A stretch of 8,356 nucleotides of DNA from Candidatus Aenigmatarchaeota archaeon (GCA_030634615.1 DAOWAL010000051.1:1-8356), one strand, 5' to 3'. Shown: positions 1-5,957, numbered from the stretch's first letter. The notes: generated by a model from the letters alone, not told the origin. Numbers and translations are program-made.

Positions 1-684
1 ATAAGCAAGCTCAGGCAGGCATACGGAACTGATCCGCTTGCTGGTCAGAGAAGCTCTGCTCACTACCACGGTAGGAGAGGGACAAGAGATTCTCAGATGA
101 ACAGGGAAATGTCCCGAATGAAAAGGATACACGGTCATGGTTTTCTTAATATGACGGCAAGAGTCGTCCCTCAGGCTACCAAGGGTCGAAGGGCACATCC
201 GCCAAAGGCCGAAAAGATCTGGGAACTTAAAATTAATAAAAAAGAACGCAAAAAGGCAATTGTCTCTGCTCTTTATGCAACTCTTGACAAAGACCTTGTG
301 GCTGAACGTGGTCACAGAATAAAAAACGCTAAGCACACACCAATTGTACTTGAAGATTCTTTTGAAAAAATTAAAAAAACTTCGGAAGTTATTAAGATTT
401 TAGAATTATTTGGTCTTTCAGAAGAACTTGAAAGATGCAGTGAAAGGAAAGTAAGAGCAGGTAGGGGTAAAAGCAGGGGAAGAAAATACAAAACGAAAAA
501 AGGCCCAGTTGTAATAATCGGAAAAGATGACGGAGTTGCAAAAGCACTTTGCAACATACCGGGTATTGATGTTTTACTTGCAAATGAACTTGATGTAAGC
601 TCTCTTGCTCCTGGAACACATCCAGGACGATTTGCAATTTATACAAAATCTGCTATAAAGGAGTTAGGTTCAGATGGCAAGTAA
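1..684 (+). CDS. rpl4: Large-subunit ribosomal protein uL4 (L4), 5' end missing
   Basis: Frame 1 is open from the first base, and residues encoded before the first ATG (97) already match the family, including QAYGTDPLAGQRSSAHYHG at positions 19-75. The gene therefore starts upstream of the window and ATG 97 is internal. 227 residues are visible; archaeal L4 is usually about 250, so roughly 25-30 residues are missing. uL4 binds 23S rRNA early in 50S assembly and sends a loop to the exit tunnel. The Arg/Gly-rich stretch encoded at about 1-190 corresponds to that loop, and the C-terminal part holds the globular fold, with GRKYKTKKGPVVI and the late HPGRFAIYTKSAI segment typical of archaea. The stop TAA lies inside uL23 (11-base overlap), so the two are probably translationally coupled. 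Family assignment is very secure. Confidence 0.97.
   Translation: MSKLRQAYGTDPLAGQRSSAHYHGRRGTRDSQMNREMSRMKRIHGHGFLNMTARVVPQATKGRRAHPPKAEKIWELKINKKERKKAIVSALYATLDKDLVAERGHRIKNAKHTPIVLEDSFEKIKKTSEVIKILELFGLSEELERCSERKVRAGRGKSRGRKYKTKKGPVVIIGKDDGVAKALCNIPGIDVLLANELDVSSLAPGTHPGRFAIYTKSAIKELGSDGK
657..663 (+). promoter_or_regulatory. Shine-Dalgarno sequence of uL23
   Basis: AAAGGAG lies 10 bases upstream of ATG 674, inside the 3' end of uL4. It supports ATG 674 as the uL23 start and internal re-initiation within the overlap. Confidence 0.55.
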
Positions 685-994
685 AAAGGCTGTTAAAGAA
701 GAGAAGACCATCAAAGAGAAAGTTGTTAAAGAAAAGGACAACTGGGATGTACTCATTTATCCACACTTAACAGAAAAATCCATGAATATGGTTGAGCTTG
801 AAAACAAGCTTGTATTCATAGTTAATAAAAAGTCTAATAAAAAAACAATAAGAGAAGCAGTTGAATCGGAATTTGACGTAAAGGTCGTATGGGTAAGAAC
901 TGAAATAACAACACGTGGTCAGAAAAAGGCTGTTGTTAAGATAAGTCCGGATTTCTCCGCTTCAGATATAGCATCTAAATTAGGAATGATATAA
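674..994 (+). CDS. rpl23: Large-subunit ribosomal protein uL23 (L23)
   Basis: A 106-residue protein that binds 23S rRNA next to the tunnel exit, where it helps dock chaperones and the signal recognition particle. The core begins near residue 24 with DVLIYPHLTEKSM, the family signature around the invariant TEKS. It continues through NKKTIREAVESEFDVKV and ends in a typical C-terminus, KLGMI. Archaeal L23 is usually about 80-90 residues. The extra length is a Lys/Glu-rich N-terminal segment (about residues 1-22) that looks like a flexible charged extension. The next methionines lie inside the conserved core, so a shorter form is unlikely. The gene overlaps uL4 by 11 bases and ends one base before the uL2 start codon. 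Confidence 0.96.
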   Translation: MASKKAVKEEKTIKEKVVKEKDNWDVLIYPHLTEKSMNMVELENKLVFIVNKKSNKKTIREAVESEFDVKVVWVRTEITTRGQKKAVVKISPDFSASDIASKLGMI

Positions 995-995
995 T

Positions 996-1664
996 ATGGG
1001 TAGAAGATTGAGATCTCAGAGAAGGGGAAGAGGAACACCGACATACAGGTTCCCGAAAAGGGGAAGAACAATCAATGTTATCTACAAAAACATTGACGGA
1101 AATGTGGCAGATATTATAAGCGACCCGGGAAGAAATCCTCCGGTTGCAAAGATTCATTATTCTGACGGTAGTGAAAGCTATCTTATAGCACCACTTGGTG
1201 TAAAAGTTGGTGACAGAACAAATTTTGTTTCACTGCTTTCAAAAATACCACTTGGTGCTCAAATTTTTGGTGTGGAATCAGTTCCGTTCTCAGGACCGAA
1301 ATTATGTAATTCTTCAGGATCATTCGCAACACTTGTTGCAAAAACAGATAAAAAGTGCACAATCTTAATGCCTTCTAAACAGAAAAAAGAACTTGACCCA
1401 AAATGCAGGGCAAGCATGGGAACTCCGGCAGGCGAGGGCTTTGCTGACAAACCATGGCTAAAGGCAGGTAAGAAATGGATTGCAATGCACAGAAAAGGTA
1501 AACTTTACCCAAGAACATCCGGTGTAGCAATGAACGCTGGTGACCACCCATTCGGTGGACCAACAAAACCTGGTAAACCAACAACCATAAGCAAACATGC
1601 CCCACCAGGACAGAAAACAGGTTCATGGGGCGCTAGGAGAACCGGAAGAGGTAAGAGACGGTGA
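996..1664 (+). CDS. rpl2: Large-subunit ribosomal protein uL2 (L2)
   Basis: A 222-residue primary 23S rRNA-binding protein near the peptidyl-transferase centre, needed for subunit association. It opens with the archaeal motif [18 protein letters not shown]. An OB-fold domain follows (about residues 28-90, with [18 protein letters not shown]), then an SH3-like domain, and then the extended C-terminal loop. The functionally important Asp-His pair is present as D183-H184 in DHPFGG. Phe two residues after the His is normal in archaea and eukaryotes. The protein is about 15 residues shorter than usual, and the loop after GG is contracted (GGPTKPGKP where archaea typically have GGG-x-x-QHPGKP). APPGQK and RRTGRGK at the end are standard. 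The start ATG lies one base after the uL23 stop, with AGGA at 982-985 as a possible ribosome binding site. Confidence 0.97.
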   Translation: MGRRLRSQRRGRGTPTYRFPKRGRTINVIYKNIDGNVADIISDPGRNPPVAKIHYSDGSESYLIAPLGVKVGDRTNFVSLLSKIPLGAQIFGVESVPFSGPKLCNSSGSFATLVAKTDKKCTILMPSKQKKELDPKCRASMGTPAGEGFADKPWLKAGKKWIAMHRKGKLYPRTSGVAMNAGDHPFGGPTKPGKPTTISKHAPPGQKTGSWGARRTGRGKRR

Positions 1665-1665
1665 T
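1660..1665 (+). promoter_or_regulatory. Shine-Dalgarno GGTGAT overlapping the uL2 stop; sets the uS19 start
   Basis: GGTGAT is complementary to the archaeal 16S 3' end and contains the TGA stop of uL2 (1662-1664). It lies 4 bases before ATG 1670, favouring that start over GTG 1661. Confidence 0.7.
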
Positions 1666-1669
1666 ATTT

Positions 1670-2053
1670 ATGGCTAAACAATTCGCATTCCACGGAAAAA
1701 CGCTTGAAGAGCTAAAGGAAATGAATCTTGACGATTTCAGCCTTCTGCTTAAATCAAGGCAGAGAAGAGCACTCAAACGTGGTTTAACAGATAAACAGAA
1801 AATACTGCTTGAGAAGATAAGGAAAAATCCTAAAAAATTCCACAGAACAAGAAGCAGGCAAATGATTATATTCCCGGAAATGGTGGGAATTAAAATGGGA
1901 GTACACAACGGAAAGGATTATGTTACTCTGGAAATAAAGCCTGAGATGATTGGTCACAGGCTTGGCGAATTCGCATTAACAAGGAAAATGGTAAAACATT
2001 CGTCTCCAGGTTTCGGAGCTACAAGGTCTTCAAAGTTCATTCCGTTGAAGTAG
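1670..2053 (+). CDS. rps19: Small-subunit ribosomal protein uS19 (S19)
   Basis: A 127-residue protein of the 30S head that pairs with uS13 and contacts A-site tRNA. Archaeal hallmarks are an N-terminal helical region ([19 protein letters not shown]), [18 protein letters not shown], the strongly conserved [15 protein letters not shown] near residues 95-109, and the C-terminal [15 protein letters not shown]. An in-frame GTG at 1661 would add three residues (MIF) and overlap the uL2 stop. ATG 1670 is preferred because it sits 4 bases after GGTGAT and because archaeal S19 proteins do not need the extra residues. Length is close to the family norm. Confidence 0.96.
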   Translation: MAKQFAFHGKTLEELKEMNLDDFSLLLKSRQRRALKRGLTDKQKILLEKIRKNPKKFHRTRSRQMIIFPEMVGIKMGVHNGKDYVTLEIKPEMIGHRLGEFALTRKMVKHSSPGFGATRSSKFIPLK

Positions 2054-2057
2054 GTGA
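2053..2057 (+). promoter_or_regulatory. Shine-Dalgarno GGTGA of uL22
   Basis: GGTGA begins on the last base of the uS19 TAG stop and lies 5 bases before ATG 2063. It is the same register as the other GTGA-type sites in this window. Confidence 0.65.
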
Positions 2058-2062
2058 ATTAA

Positions 2063-2446
2063 ATGGAAAACTATGCTTTGAATCTCAATCCGAAGAAATC
2101 AGCAAAATGCTATGGCAAAGCTCTTAGAATATCCACTAAAAGTTCTGTGATAGTATGCAGGAAAGTTAGCGGTATGAACCTTCAGAAAGGTAAAAGGTTG
2201 CTACAGGATATAGTAGATGAGAAAAGAAGCATAGATGGCAAGTTTTACACAAATACTACAAAAAGCATACTTGAAATAATCAAATCAGCAGAAGCAAATG
2301 CTGAATTCAAGGGTCTTGACTCGAGCAGGATGATAATTTTTGCTTCAGCGCACACTGGTTTTACATTTATGAGACCAAGAAGAATGAAAATGAGGAGAAC
2401 GCAAAGAAAGATGACAAACATTCAAGTTGTCTTACAGCAAAAGTGA
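2063..2446 (+). CDS. rpl22: Large-subunit ribosomal protein uL22 (L22), short form
   Basis: A 127-residue 23S rRNA-binding protein whose long hairpin lines the exit tunnel. The N-terminal half has ALRISTKSSVIVCRKVSG and the region around residue 90 has SAEANAEFKGLD, both clear L22 signatures. Archaeal L22 is usually about 150 residues. Here the basic insertion that normally sits between the first helix pair and the AEANAE helix (rich in Arg, Gly and His, ending near GRYP) is absent, and only about 14 residues (52-66) bridge the gap. The tunnel hairpin is also unusual: a very basic RPRRMKMRRTQRKM replaces the common PRAFGRA-type sequence. The C-terminal strand (TNIQVVLQ) is normal. The family call is secure. 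The shortened form is real in this sequence because the frame is uninterrupted. Confidence 0.94.
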   Translation: MENYALNLNPKKSAKCYGKALRISTKSSVIVCRKVSGMNLQKGKRLLQDIVDEKRSIDGKFYTNTTKSILEIIKSAEANAEFKGLDSSRMIIFASAHTGFTFMRPRRMKMRRTQRKMTNIQVVLQQK

Positions 2447-2447
2447 T
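2443..2447 (+). promoter_or_regulatory. Shine-Dalgarno GTGAT containing the uL22 stop; sets the uS3 start
   Basis: GTGAT includes the uL22 TGA (2444-2446) and lies exactly 4 bases before ATG 2452. It argues that the in-frame GTG 2443 is part of the binding site and not the start codon. Confidence 0.7.
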
Positions 2448-2451
2448 AATT

Positions 2452-3087
2452 ATGTTGGTAAAGAAATTTTTCATGGATTATGCAATAAGGAAAAATGCTA
2501 TAGAAAAGCACATAAAAGAATATTTCCCTGAGGAAAGCTATTCCAAAATAGAGCTTGAAAGAACACCTCTCGGTGTTAAAATCATAATATACACCGATAG
2601 ACCAGGAAGAATAATCGGTGCAGGCGGAAGGAAAATAAACGAAATAACAGGAATACTTAAAAAATCATTCAAATTGGACAATCCTCAGATTGATGTAAAA
2701 TCAATTGAGAAGCCAGATTTGGATGCAACAATAATTGCAAAGAGGATCGCGTCGTCTCTTGAGAGAGGTTTCAACTACAAAAAAATCGGGAACATAATGC
2801 TTGAAAGAATAATGAGAGCAGGAGCTGTCGGAACAGAAATTGTTATTTCAGGAAAACTCGGTGGTTCAAAAGGAAGAATAGGTAAATTCAATGAAGGTTA
2901 CCTGAAGAAATGCGGCCAGCCCGCAAAAGAATTAGTTGATTACGGTTTTGAAGAAGCAAACACAAGACCAGGTAAAATCGGTATCAAAGTCAAGATCATG
3001 AAATCCATGCCAATATTGGCAGAAGACTGGAAAAAAGATGACGAGAAAAAGGATAAAAAGAAGAAAGTAAAAAATAAAGATAAATAG
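2452..3087 (+). CDS. rps3: Small-subunit ribosomal protein uS3 (S3)
   Basis: A 211-residue protein at the mRNA entry of the 30S subunit. The N-terminal half contains a KH RNA-binding domain (about residues 40-95) with the GXXG loop as GAGG in RPGRIIGAGGRKI. The C-terminal S3 domain follows (about 95-195), with ERIMRAGAVGTEIVISGKLGGSKGR split across its core and GYLKKCGQPA typical of archaea. The last 20 or so residues are almost all Lys/Asp/Glu, a disordered tail often seen in archaeal S3. The start ATG 2452 is chosen over GTG 2443 because of the GTGAT site 4 bases upstream. Length is within the archaeal range. Confidence 0.96.
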   Translation: MLVKKFFMDYAIRKNAIEKHIKEYFPEESYSKIELERTPLGVKIIIYTDRPGRIIGAGGRKINEITGILKKSFKLDNPQIDVKSIEKPDLDATIIAKRIASSLERGFNYKKIGNIMLERIMRAGAVGTEIVISGKLGGSKGRIGKFNEGYLKKCGQPAKELVDYGFEEANTRPGKIGIKVKIMKSMPILAEDWKKDDEKKDKKKKVKNKDK

Positions 3088-3095
3088 GTTGTTTT

Positions 3096-3299
3096 ATGGC
3101 AATAATTAAGTTAAAAGATATGAGAAAAATGGATGACAAGCAAGTCAAAAAACAGCTTAATGAACTTAACTTGGAACTGGCAAAGGAAAGAGCAAACATC
3201 CACATAGGTGCAACAGTAACTTCACCCGGAAGGGTAAGAGAAATAAGAAAAACAATTGCCAGGATAAAGACAATTCAAAATGAGAAAAGGAAAAAATGA
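3096..3299 (+). CDS. rpl29: Large-subunit ribosomal protein uL29 (L29)
   Basis: A 67-residue two-helix protein near the tunnel exit, where it neighbours uL23. The family pattern is clear: an initial helix with KLKDMRKMDDKQVKKQLNEL, then the LELAKERANI segment, the archaeal link with SPGRVREIRKTIARIKT, and a basic tail. Length is normal. The start lies 8 bases after the uS3 stop with a weak AGGTT upstream. The stop TGA is part of an ATGA sequence that also opens a 29-codon reading frame. Confidence 0.95.
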   Translation: MAIIKLKDMRKMDDKQVKKQLNELNLELAKERANIHIGATVTSPGRVREIRKTIARIKTIQNEKRKK

Positions 3300-3385
3300 G
3301 AGCAATTTCAAATTTTTCAATAAATGCATATTCGATTTTTGAGATAGAAGAATTTCTACTAAAGGAGAGTGGGTTAGTAAGATGA
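3296..3385 (+). CDS. Possible 29-residue coupled small ORF before aIF1
   Basis: This small frame fills the 82-base gap between uL29 and aIF1. Its ATG overlaps the uL29 stop as ATGA, and its own TGA overlaps the aIF1 start as ATGA, so translation could pass through all three genes. The product would start MRAISNFS and end LLKESGLVR. It is rich in Phe, Ile, Ser and Glu, with no recognisable motif or membrane segment. Codon choice (CTA twice, TCG, GGG) and its A+T-rich character are less like the neighbours. It may be a coupling leader or simply an open stretch of intergenic DNA. I do not recognise it and rate it low. Confidence 0.2.
   Translation: MRAISNFSINAYSIFEIEEFLLKESGLVR
3361..3367 (+). 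promoter_or_regulatory. Shine-Dalgarno-like AAAGGAG before aIF1
   Basis: AAAGGAG is the best purine-rich match upstream of aIF1, but it ends 14 bases before ATG 3382, which is long. No earlier in-frame start exists before the TGA at 3340-3342, so ATG 3382 stands. Confidence 0.4.
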
Positions 3386-3687
3386 CGGAAATTTGCCCGA
3401 ATTGTGGGCTTCCAAAAGACATTTGCGCCTGCGAAACAATCGCACGAGAGGAGGAGAAAATTAAGATTTTCTCCGTAAGAAAGAGATTCGGAAAAAAAGT
3501 AACAGTGATCCAAGGAATAAGCAAAGACGTAGACACCAAAGGTATTTTAAAGGAATTAAAAACCAAATTTGCATGTGGTGGTACAATTAGAGGCAATGCA
3601 ATAGAATTGCAAGGCGATCACAAAAGAAGAATCAAAGATATTCTCGTAAAATTGGGTTTCCCAGGAAGTAAAATAGAAGTTTCGTGA
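3382..3687 (+). CDS. Translation initiation factor aIF1 (SUI1/eIF1 family)
   Basis: A 101-residue factor that binds the 30S P site during initiation and enforces accurate start-codon choice. The N-terminus carries a Cys cluster (C5, C8, C13, C15 in CPNCGLPKDICAC) typical of the archaeal form and likely zinc-binding. The SUI1 domain spans about residues 26-100, with the basic loop RKRFGKKVTVIQGI that inserts near the decoding site. It then has the conserved ACGGTIRGNAIELQGDH segment and a C-terminal strand. Its position between uL29 and the RNase P subunit is the usual archaeal order. Length is normal. Confidence 0.96.
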   Translation: MTEICPNCGLPKDICACETIAREEEKIKIFSVRKRFGKKVTVIQGISKDVDTKGILKELKTKFACGGTIRGNAIELQGDHKRRIKDILVKLGFPGSKIEVS

Positions 3688-3747
3688 TTAGAAACGGGCG
3701 AAGAAAGAAGCGGCAAGATTTTTACAAACAAAGTGCTATATTTAATT

Positions 3748-4026
3748 ATGAGAACAACAGAAAATCTCGTTAAACATGAGTTAATAGGATTAAAAGTATC
3801 TATAGTAGATAGTTCAAACAAGGAAAATGTAGGCACAAAAGGCAAAATAGTGAACGAGACACGAAATACATTCACTATTGAAAAAAACAATGGAAACGAA
3901 ATAAAAGTGGCTAAAGATGAAAATATGTTTGTTTTTGAGCTAAATTCCAAAAAAGTCAGAATAGACGGGAAGATACTCGTGGCAAGACCAGAAGACCGCA
4001 TCAAAAAGAAGTTTAAGAAGTGGTGA
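3748..4026 (+). CDS. rnp1: RNase P protein component 1 (Rpp29/Pop4 family)
   Basis: A 93-residue protein subunit of archaeal RNase P, the ribonucleoprotein that removes 5' leaders from pre-tRNA. It works as a pair with Rpp21 on the specificity domain of the RNA. The Sm-like barrel is evident: NLVKHELIGLKVSIV at the start, GTKGKIVNETRNTFTIE in the middle, and the conserved end KKVRIDGKILVARPEDRIKKK. An in-frame GTG at 3733 would add five residues without family support, so ATG 3748 (MRTTENLVKHE) is preferred. The gene follows aIF1 after 60 bases with no clear Shine-Dalgarno sequence, unlike most genes here. Confidence 0.94.
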   Translation: MRTTENLVKHELIGLKVSIVDSSNKENVGTKGKIVNETRNTFTIEKNNGNEIKVAKDENMFVFELNSKKVRIDGKILVARPEDRIKKKFKKW

Positions 4027-4042
4027 ATTTAGCTACGATGCA

Positions 4043-4053
4043 TTTATAAATAT
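4043..4053 (+). promoter_or_regulatory. Candidate archaeal TATA box (distal) upstream of uS17
   Basis: TTTATAAATAT closely resembles the archaeal TATA box. Transcription would be expected about 25 bases downstream, near 4072, inside or just past the palindrome at 4060-4072. It lies in the largest gap of the window, between Rnp1 and uS17. No strong BRE is visible. Confidence 0.45.
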
Positions 4054-4059
4054 TGAGTC

Positions 4060-4072
4060 GTATTAGTAATAC
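4060..4072 (+). repeat. Perfect 13-base palindrome, possible operator
   Basis: GTATTA-G-TAATAC is a perfect 6-base inverted repeat with a one-base centre. It lies between the two TATA-like boxes, where a repressor or activator dimer could bind. As an RNA hairpin it would be weak (A/U-rich, one-base loop), so a DNA operator is the better reading. Confidence 0.35.
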
Positions 4073-4087
4073 CTATAACTGTTAACC

Positions 4088-4097
4088 TATTTAAATA
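4088..4097 (+). promoter_or_regulatory. Candidate archaeal TATA box (proximal), possibly giving a leaderless uS17 mRNA
   Basis: TATTTAAATA has its centre about 26 bases before ATG 4119. That is the usual TATA-to-start-site distance in archaea, so transcription would begin at or next to the uS17 start codon. The absence of a good Shine-Dalgarno sequence for uS17 (only GGAT at 4111-4114) fits this reading. Confidence 0.45.
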
Positions 4098-4118
4098 AGG
4101 GTAGTATATTGGATTATT

Positions 4119-4463
4119 ATGAAAAATGAAAAGGCCAAAGACATCGGACTTGGAATAAAGGGTCCAAAGGAGTCGTGTACAGACTCTAAGTGCGCATGGC
4201 ACGGAGAGTTATCAGTACGCGGGAGATTATTCAAAGGTAAGGTTAAATCTGCCAAGTCTAGTAAAACAGTCATTGTTGAATGGGGATATAACAAATTTGT
4301 TCCTAAATACCAGAGATATGAAAGGAGAAAATCAAACGTAACTGCACACAACCCACCTTGCATGAAAGCAAGAGAAGGTGACTCTGTTATCATAGCTGAG
4401 AGCAGGCCATTATCAAAAACAAAGACGTTTATAGTTGTAAATGTTGAGAGGGGAAAAGAATGA
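4119..4463 (+). CDS. rps17: Small-subunit ribosomal protein uS17 (S17)
   Basis: A 114-residue primary 16S rRNA-binding protein of the 30S body. The archaeal type is shown by the N-terminal IGLGIKGPKESCTDSKCAWHG with its Cys pair (C20, C25), then LSVRGRLFKGKV and the OB-fold strands. The signature KYQRYERRKSNVTAHNPPC and a final IIAESRPLSKTKTFIVV follow. Length is normal. It may be the first gene of an internally promoted transcript. Its stop overlaps the uL14 start as ATGA. Confidence 0.96.
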   Translation: MKNEKAKDIGLGIKGPKESCTDSKCAWHGELSVRGRLFKGKVKSAKSSKTVIVEWGYNKFVPKYQRYERRKSNVTAHNPPCMKAREGDSVIIAESRPLSKTKTFIVVNVERGKE

Positions 4464-4858
4464 AAGCAATATCATCTAGCATAACACATGGACTCACAAC
4501 AAGATCATTACTTAAGTGCGCAGATAACTCAGGCGCAAAAATTCTTGAAATAATCGGTGTCAAAGGTTTCAAAGGTAGAAGAACCAGAAAACCAAAAGCA
4601 GGACTTGCAAGCCTTACATTCTGTAAAGTTCACACAGGAAACGAAAAGGTAAGACATCAGGTTTTCCGTGCTGTTATTGTAAGGCAGAAAAAGGAATTCA
4701 GAAGACCAGACGGTACAAGAGTACAGTTTGAAGATAATGCCGCAGTAATAGTTGATGAAAAAGGGGATCCAAAGGGTTCTCAGATAAAGGGACCAATAGC
4801 TAAAGAAGTTGTTGAAAGATTCCCAACTGTAGGAAAAATAGCAACAATTGTGGTGTAA
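4460..4858 (+). CDS. rpl14: Large-subunit ribosomal protein uL14 (L14)
   Basis: A 132-residue beta-barrel protein at the subunit interface of the 50S, contacting 16S rRNA helix 14 and forming the docking site for anti-association factors. Diagnostic segments are LLKCADNSGAKILEIIGVKG, the strand FRAVIVRQKKEFRRPDGTRV, FEDNAAVIVDEKGDPKGSQIKGP divided over its middle, and the ending VGKIATIVV. Length matches archaeal L14. Start ATG 4460 forms ATGA with the uS17 stop, and a purine-rich GAGGGGAAAAG sits just upstream. Confidence 0.97.
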   Translation: MKAISSSITHGLTTRSLLKCADNSGAKILEIIGVKGFKGRRTRKPKAGLASLTFCKVHTGNEKVRHQVFRAVIVRQKKEFRRPDGTRVQFEDNAAVIVDEKGDPKGSQIKGPIAKEVVERFPTVGKIATIVV

Positions 4859-4860
4859 AT

Positions 4861-5277
4861 ATGAAAAAAGAGTGGTCAAGTAACTGGATTTCGAGCAAGC
4901 AGCCAAGAAAACAAAGAAAATACAGACATAACGCACCACTTCATGTGAAACAAAAATTTATTTCTGCTCATCTCTCCGAAGTCTTGAGAAAAAGATTCGG
5001 AAAACGTTCACTTTCTCTAAGAAAAGGAGACGAAGTTAAGGTTATGAACGGTACTGATAAAGGATTCAAAGGAAAGGTTGAAAGAGTCAATCTTAAAAAT
5101 ACCAAAATCTACATAGAAGGACTTAACACCAAAAAAGTTGATGGATCTGAAGTTATGAAAGCAATTGACCCATCAAATCTTATGATAATAGAAGCTAAAA
5201 TTGAGGATAAAAAAAGGCAGATGATTATTGAAAGATCAAGAACTGCCAAAACTAAAACAGCAAAGAAAGGTGAATGA
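4861..5277 (+). CDS. rpl24: Large-subunit ribosomal protein uL24 (L24)
   Basis: A 138-residue assembly-initiating 23S rRNA-binding protein. The archaeal N-terminal region has SKQPRKQRKYRHNAPLHVK. A KOW motif follows near residues 55-75 (KGDEVKVMNGTDKGFKGKVERV), and then a strand with EGLNTKKVDGSEV. The C-terminal 30 residues are Lys/Arg-rich and variable, slightly longer than the family core. GGTG at 4852-4855 runs into the uL14 TAA and is followed two bases later by ATG 4861. Confidence 0.96.
   Translation: MKKEWSSNWISSKQPRKQRKYRHNAPLHVKQKFISAHLSEVLRKRFGKRSLSLRKGDEVKVMNGTDKGFKGKVERVNLKNTKIYIEGLNTKKVDGSEVMKAIDPSNLMIIEAKIEDKKRQMIIERSRTAKTKTAKKGE
5269..5273 (+). promoter_or_regulatory. Shine-Dalgarno GGTGA; sets the eS4 start
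   Basis: GGTGA directly abuts ATG 5274 but lies 6 bases before ATG 5280, so the second ATG is the better start for eS4. Confidence 0.6.
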
Positions 5278-5279
5278 TT

Positions 5280-5957
5280 ATGCATTTGAAAAGATATTCA
5301 ATTCCAAAATTCTGGAAAATGGCAAAAAAAGAGAACAAGTACGCTATAACACCACGTGCAGGACCTCATAAAAAGAACGAGTGCATACCACTTTTAGTTC
5401 TTTTGAGAAATGTACTTGAAATAGCAGACAATTCAAAAGAAGCTCAGGCCGTTATAAAGAAAGGTGAAATACTTGTTGACAAAAAACCCAGAAAAGATCC
5501 AAACTATCCAGTAGGTTTTATGGACATAGTAGAAATTCCAGGTGCAAAGAAATATTATAGAATTGATGTCAACAGCAACGGTCTTGTTGTTGAAGAAATA
5601 AAACCAGCAGAAGCTAACAAAAAGCTTTGCAGAATACAAAACAAAAAAACATTAAAGGGCGGAGTAACGCAGCTTAATTTACACGACGGAAGAAATATAC
5701 GAACAGAAAAGAAAATGTACAATACGAATGATTCAATTCTTATTGAATTACCATCACAAAAAATACTCAAACATTATCAATTCACAGAGAGATCACCTGC
5801 AACTGTAATTGCGGGAAAGAACATCGGAATTAAAGGAAAGGTAAAGGAAATATTCGACAGAAAAACCATGTTTGAAGCAAACAGGGTCGTTATACAGACA
5901 AAAGAAGGGGACATGGAAACTGTCAAAGAATATGTTTTAGTAGGTGAAACTAAATGA
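5280..5957 (+). CDS. rps4e: Small-subunit ribosomal protein eS4 (S4e)
   Basis: A 225-residue archaeal/eukaryotic 30S protein with no bacterial counterpart. The start MHLKRYSIPKFW matches the family exactly and selects ATG 5280 over ATG 5274, which overlaps the uL24 stop. After the basic N-terminus (ITPRAGPHKKNECIPL) comes an S4 RNA-binding domain (about 41-90, with LLVLLRNVLEIADNSKEA and GEILVDKKPRKD). A central domain follows, with QNKKTLKGGVTQLNLHDGRN. A C-terminal KOW-like segment lies near residues 173-190, VIAGKNIGIKGKVKEI. Length is slightly under the usual 235-245. Confidence 0.96.
   Translation: MHLKRYSIPKFWKMAKKENKYAITPRAGPHKKNECIPLLVLLRNVLEIADNSKEAQAVIKKGEILVDKKPRKDPNYPVGFMDIVEIPGAKKYYRIDVNSNGLVVEEIKPAEANKKLCRIQNKKTLKGGVTQLNLHDGRNIRTEKKMYNTNDSILIELPSQKILKHYQFTERSPATVIAGKNIGIKGKVKEIFDRKTMFEANRVVIQTKEGDMETVKEYVLVGETK
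5943..5947 (+). promoter_or_regulatory. Shine-Dalgarno GGTGA of uL5
   Basis: GGTGA lies within the last codons of eS4, 6 bases before ATG 5954. The eS4 stop overlaps that start as ATGA, so both coupling devices are present. Confidence 0.6.

Noticed and set aside
1542..1559. Phe in place of the second His in the uL2 DHPHGG motif
   Set aside because: From known sequences DHPFGG or EHPFGG is the ordinary archaeal and eukaryotic form (for example in haloarchaea), so it is not an unusual change.
2996..3087. Lys-rich 3' end of uS3 as a possible frameshift or separate gene
   Set aside because: The frame is continuous, and disordered charged tails are common at the C-terminus of archaeal uS3.
3719..3723. 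Run of five T as a terminator between aIF1 and Rnp1
   Set aside because: Too short and isolated to claim termination, and the next gene continues the conserved operon order.
3737..3747. TATA-like CTATATTTAAT just before the Rnp1 start
   Set aside because: Initiation about 26 bases downstream would fall inside Rnp1, after its start codon. The A+T-rich spacer explains the match.
3684..3773. GTG-started 29-codon frame overlapping the aIF1 stop and running out of frame into Rnp1
   Set aside because: It needs a GTG start, overlaps the first 26 bases of a secure gene, and its product has no recognisable feature. The GTGAT there is explained by the aIF1 stop context.
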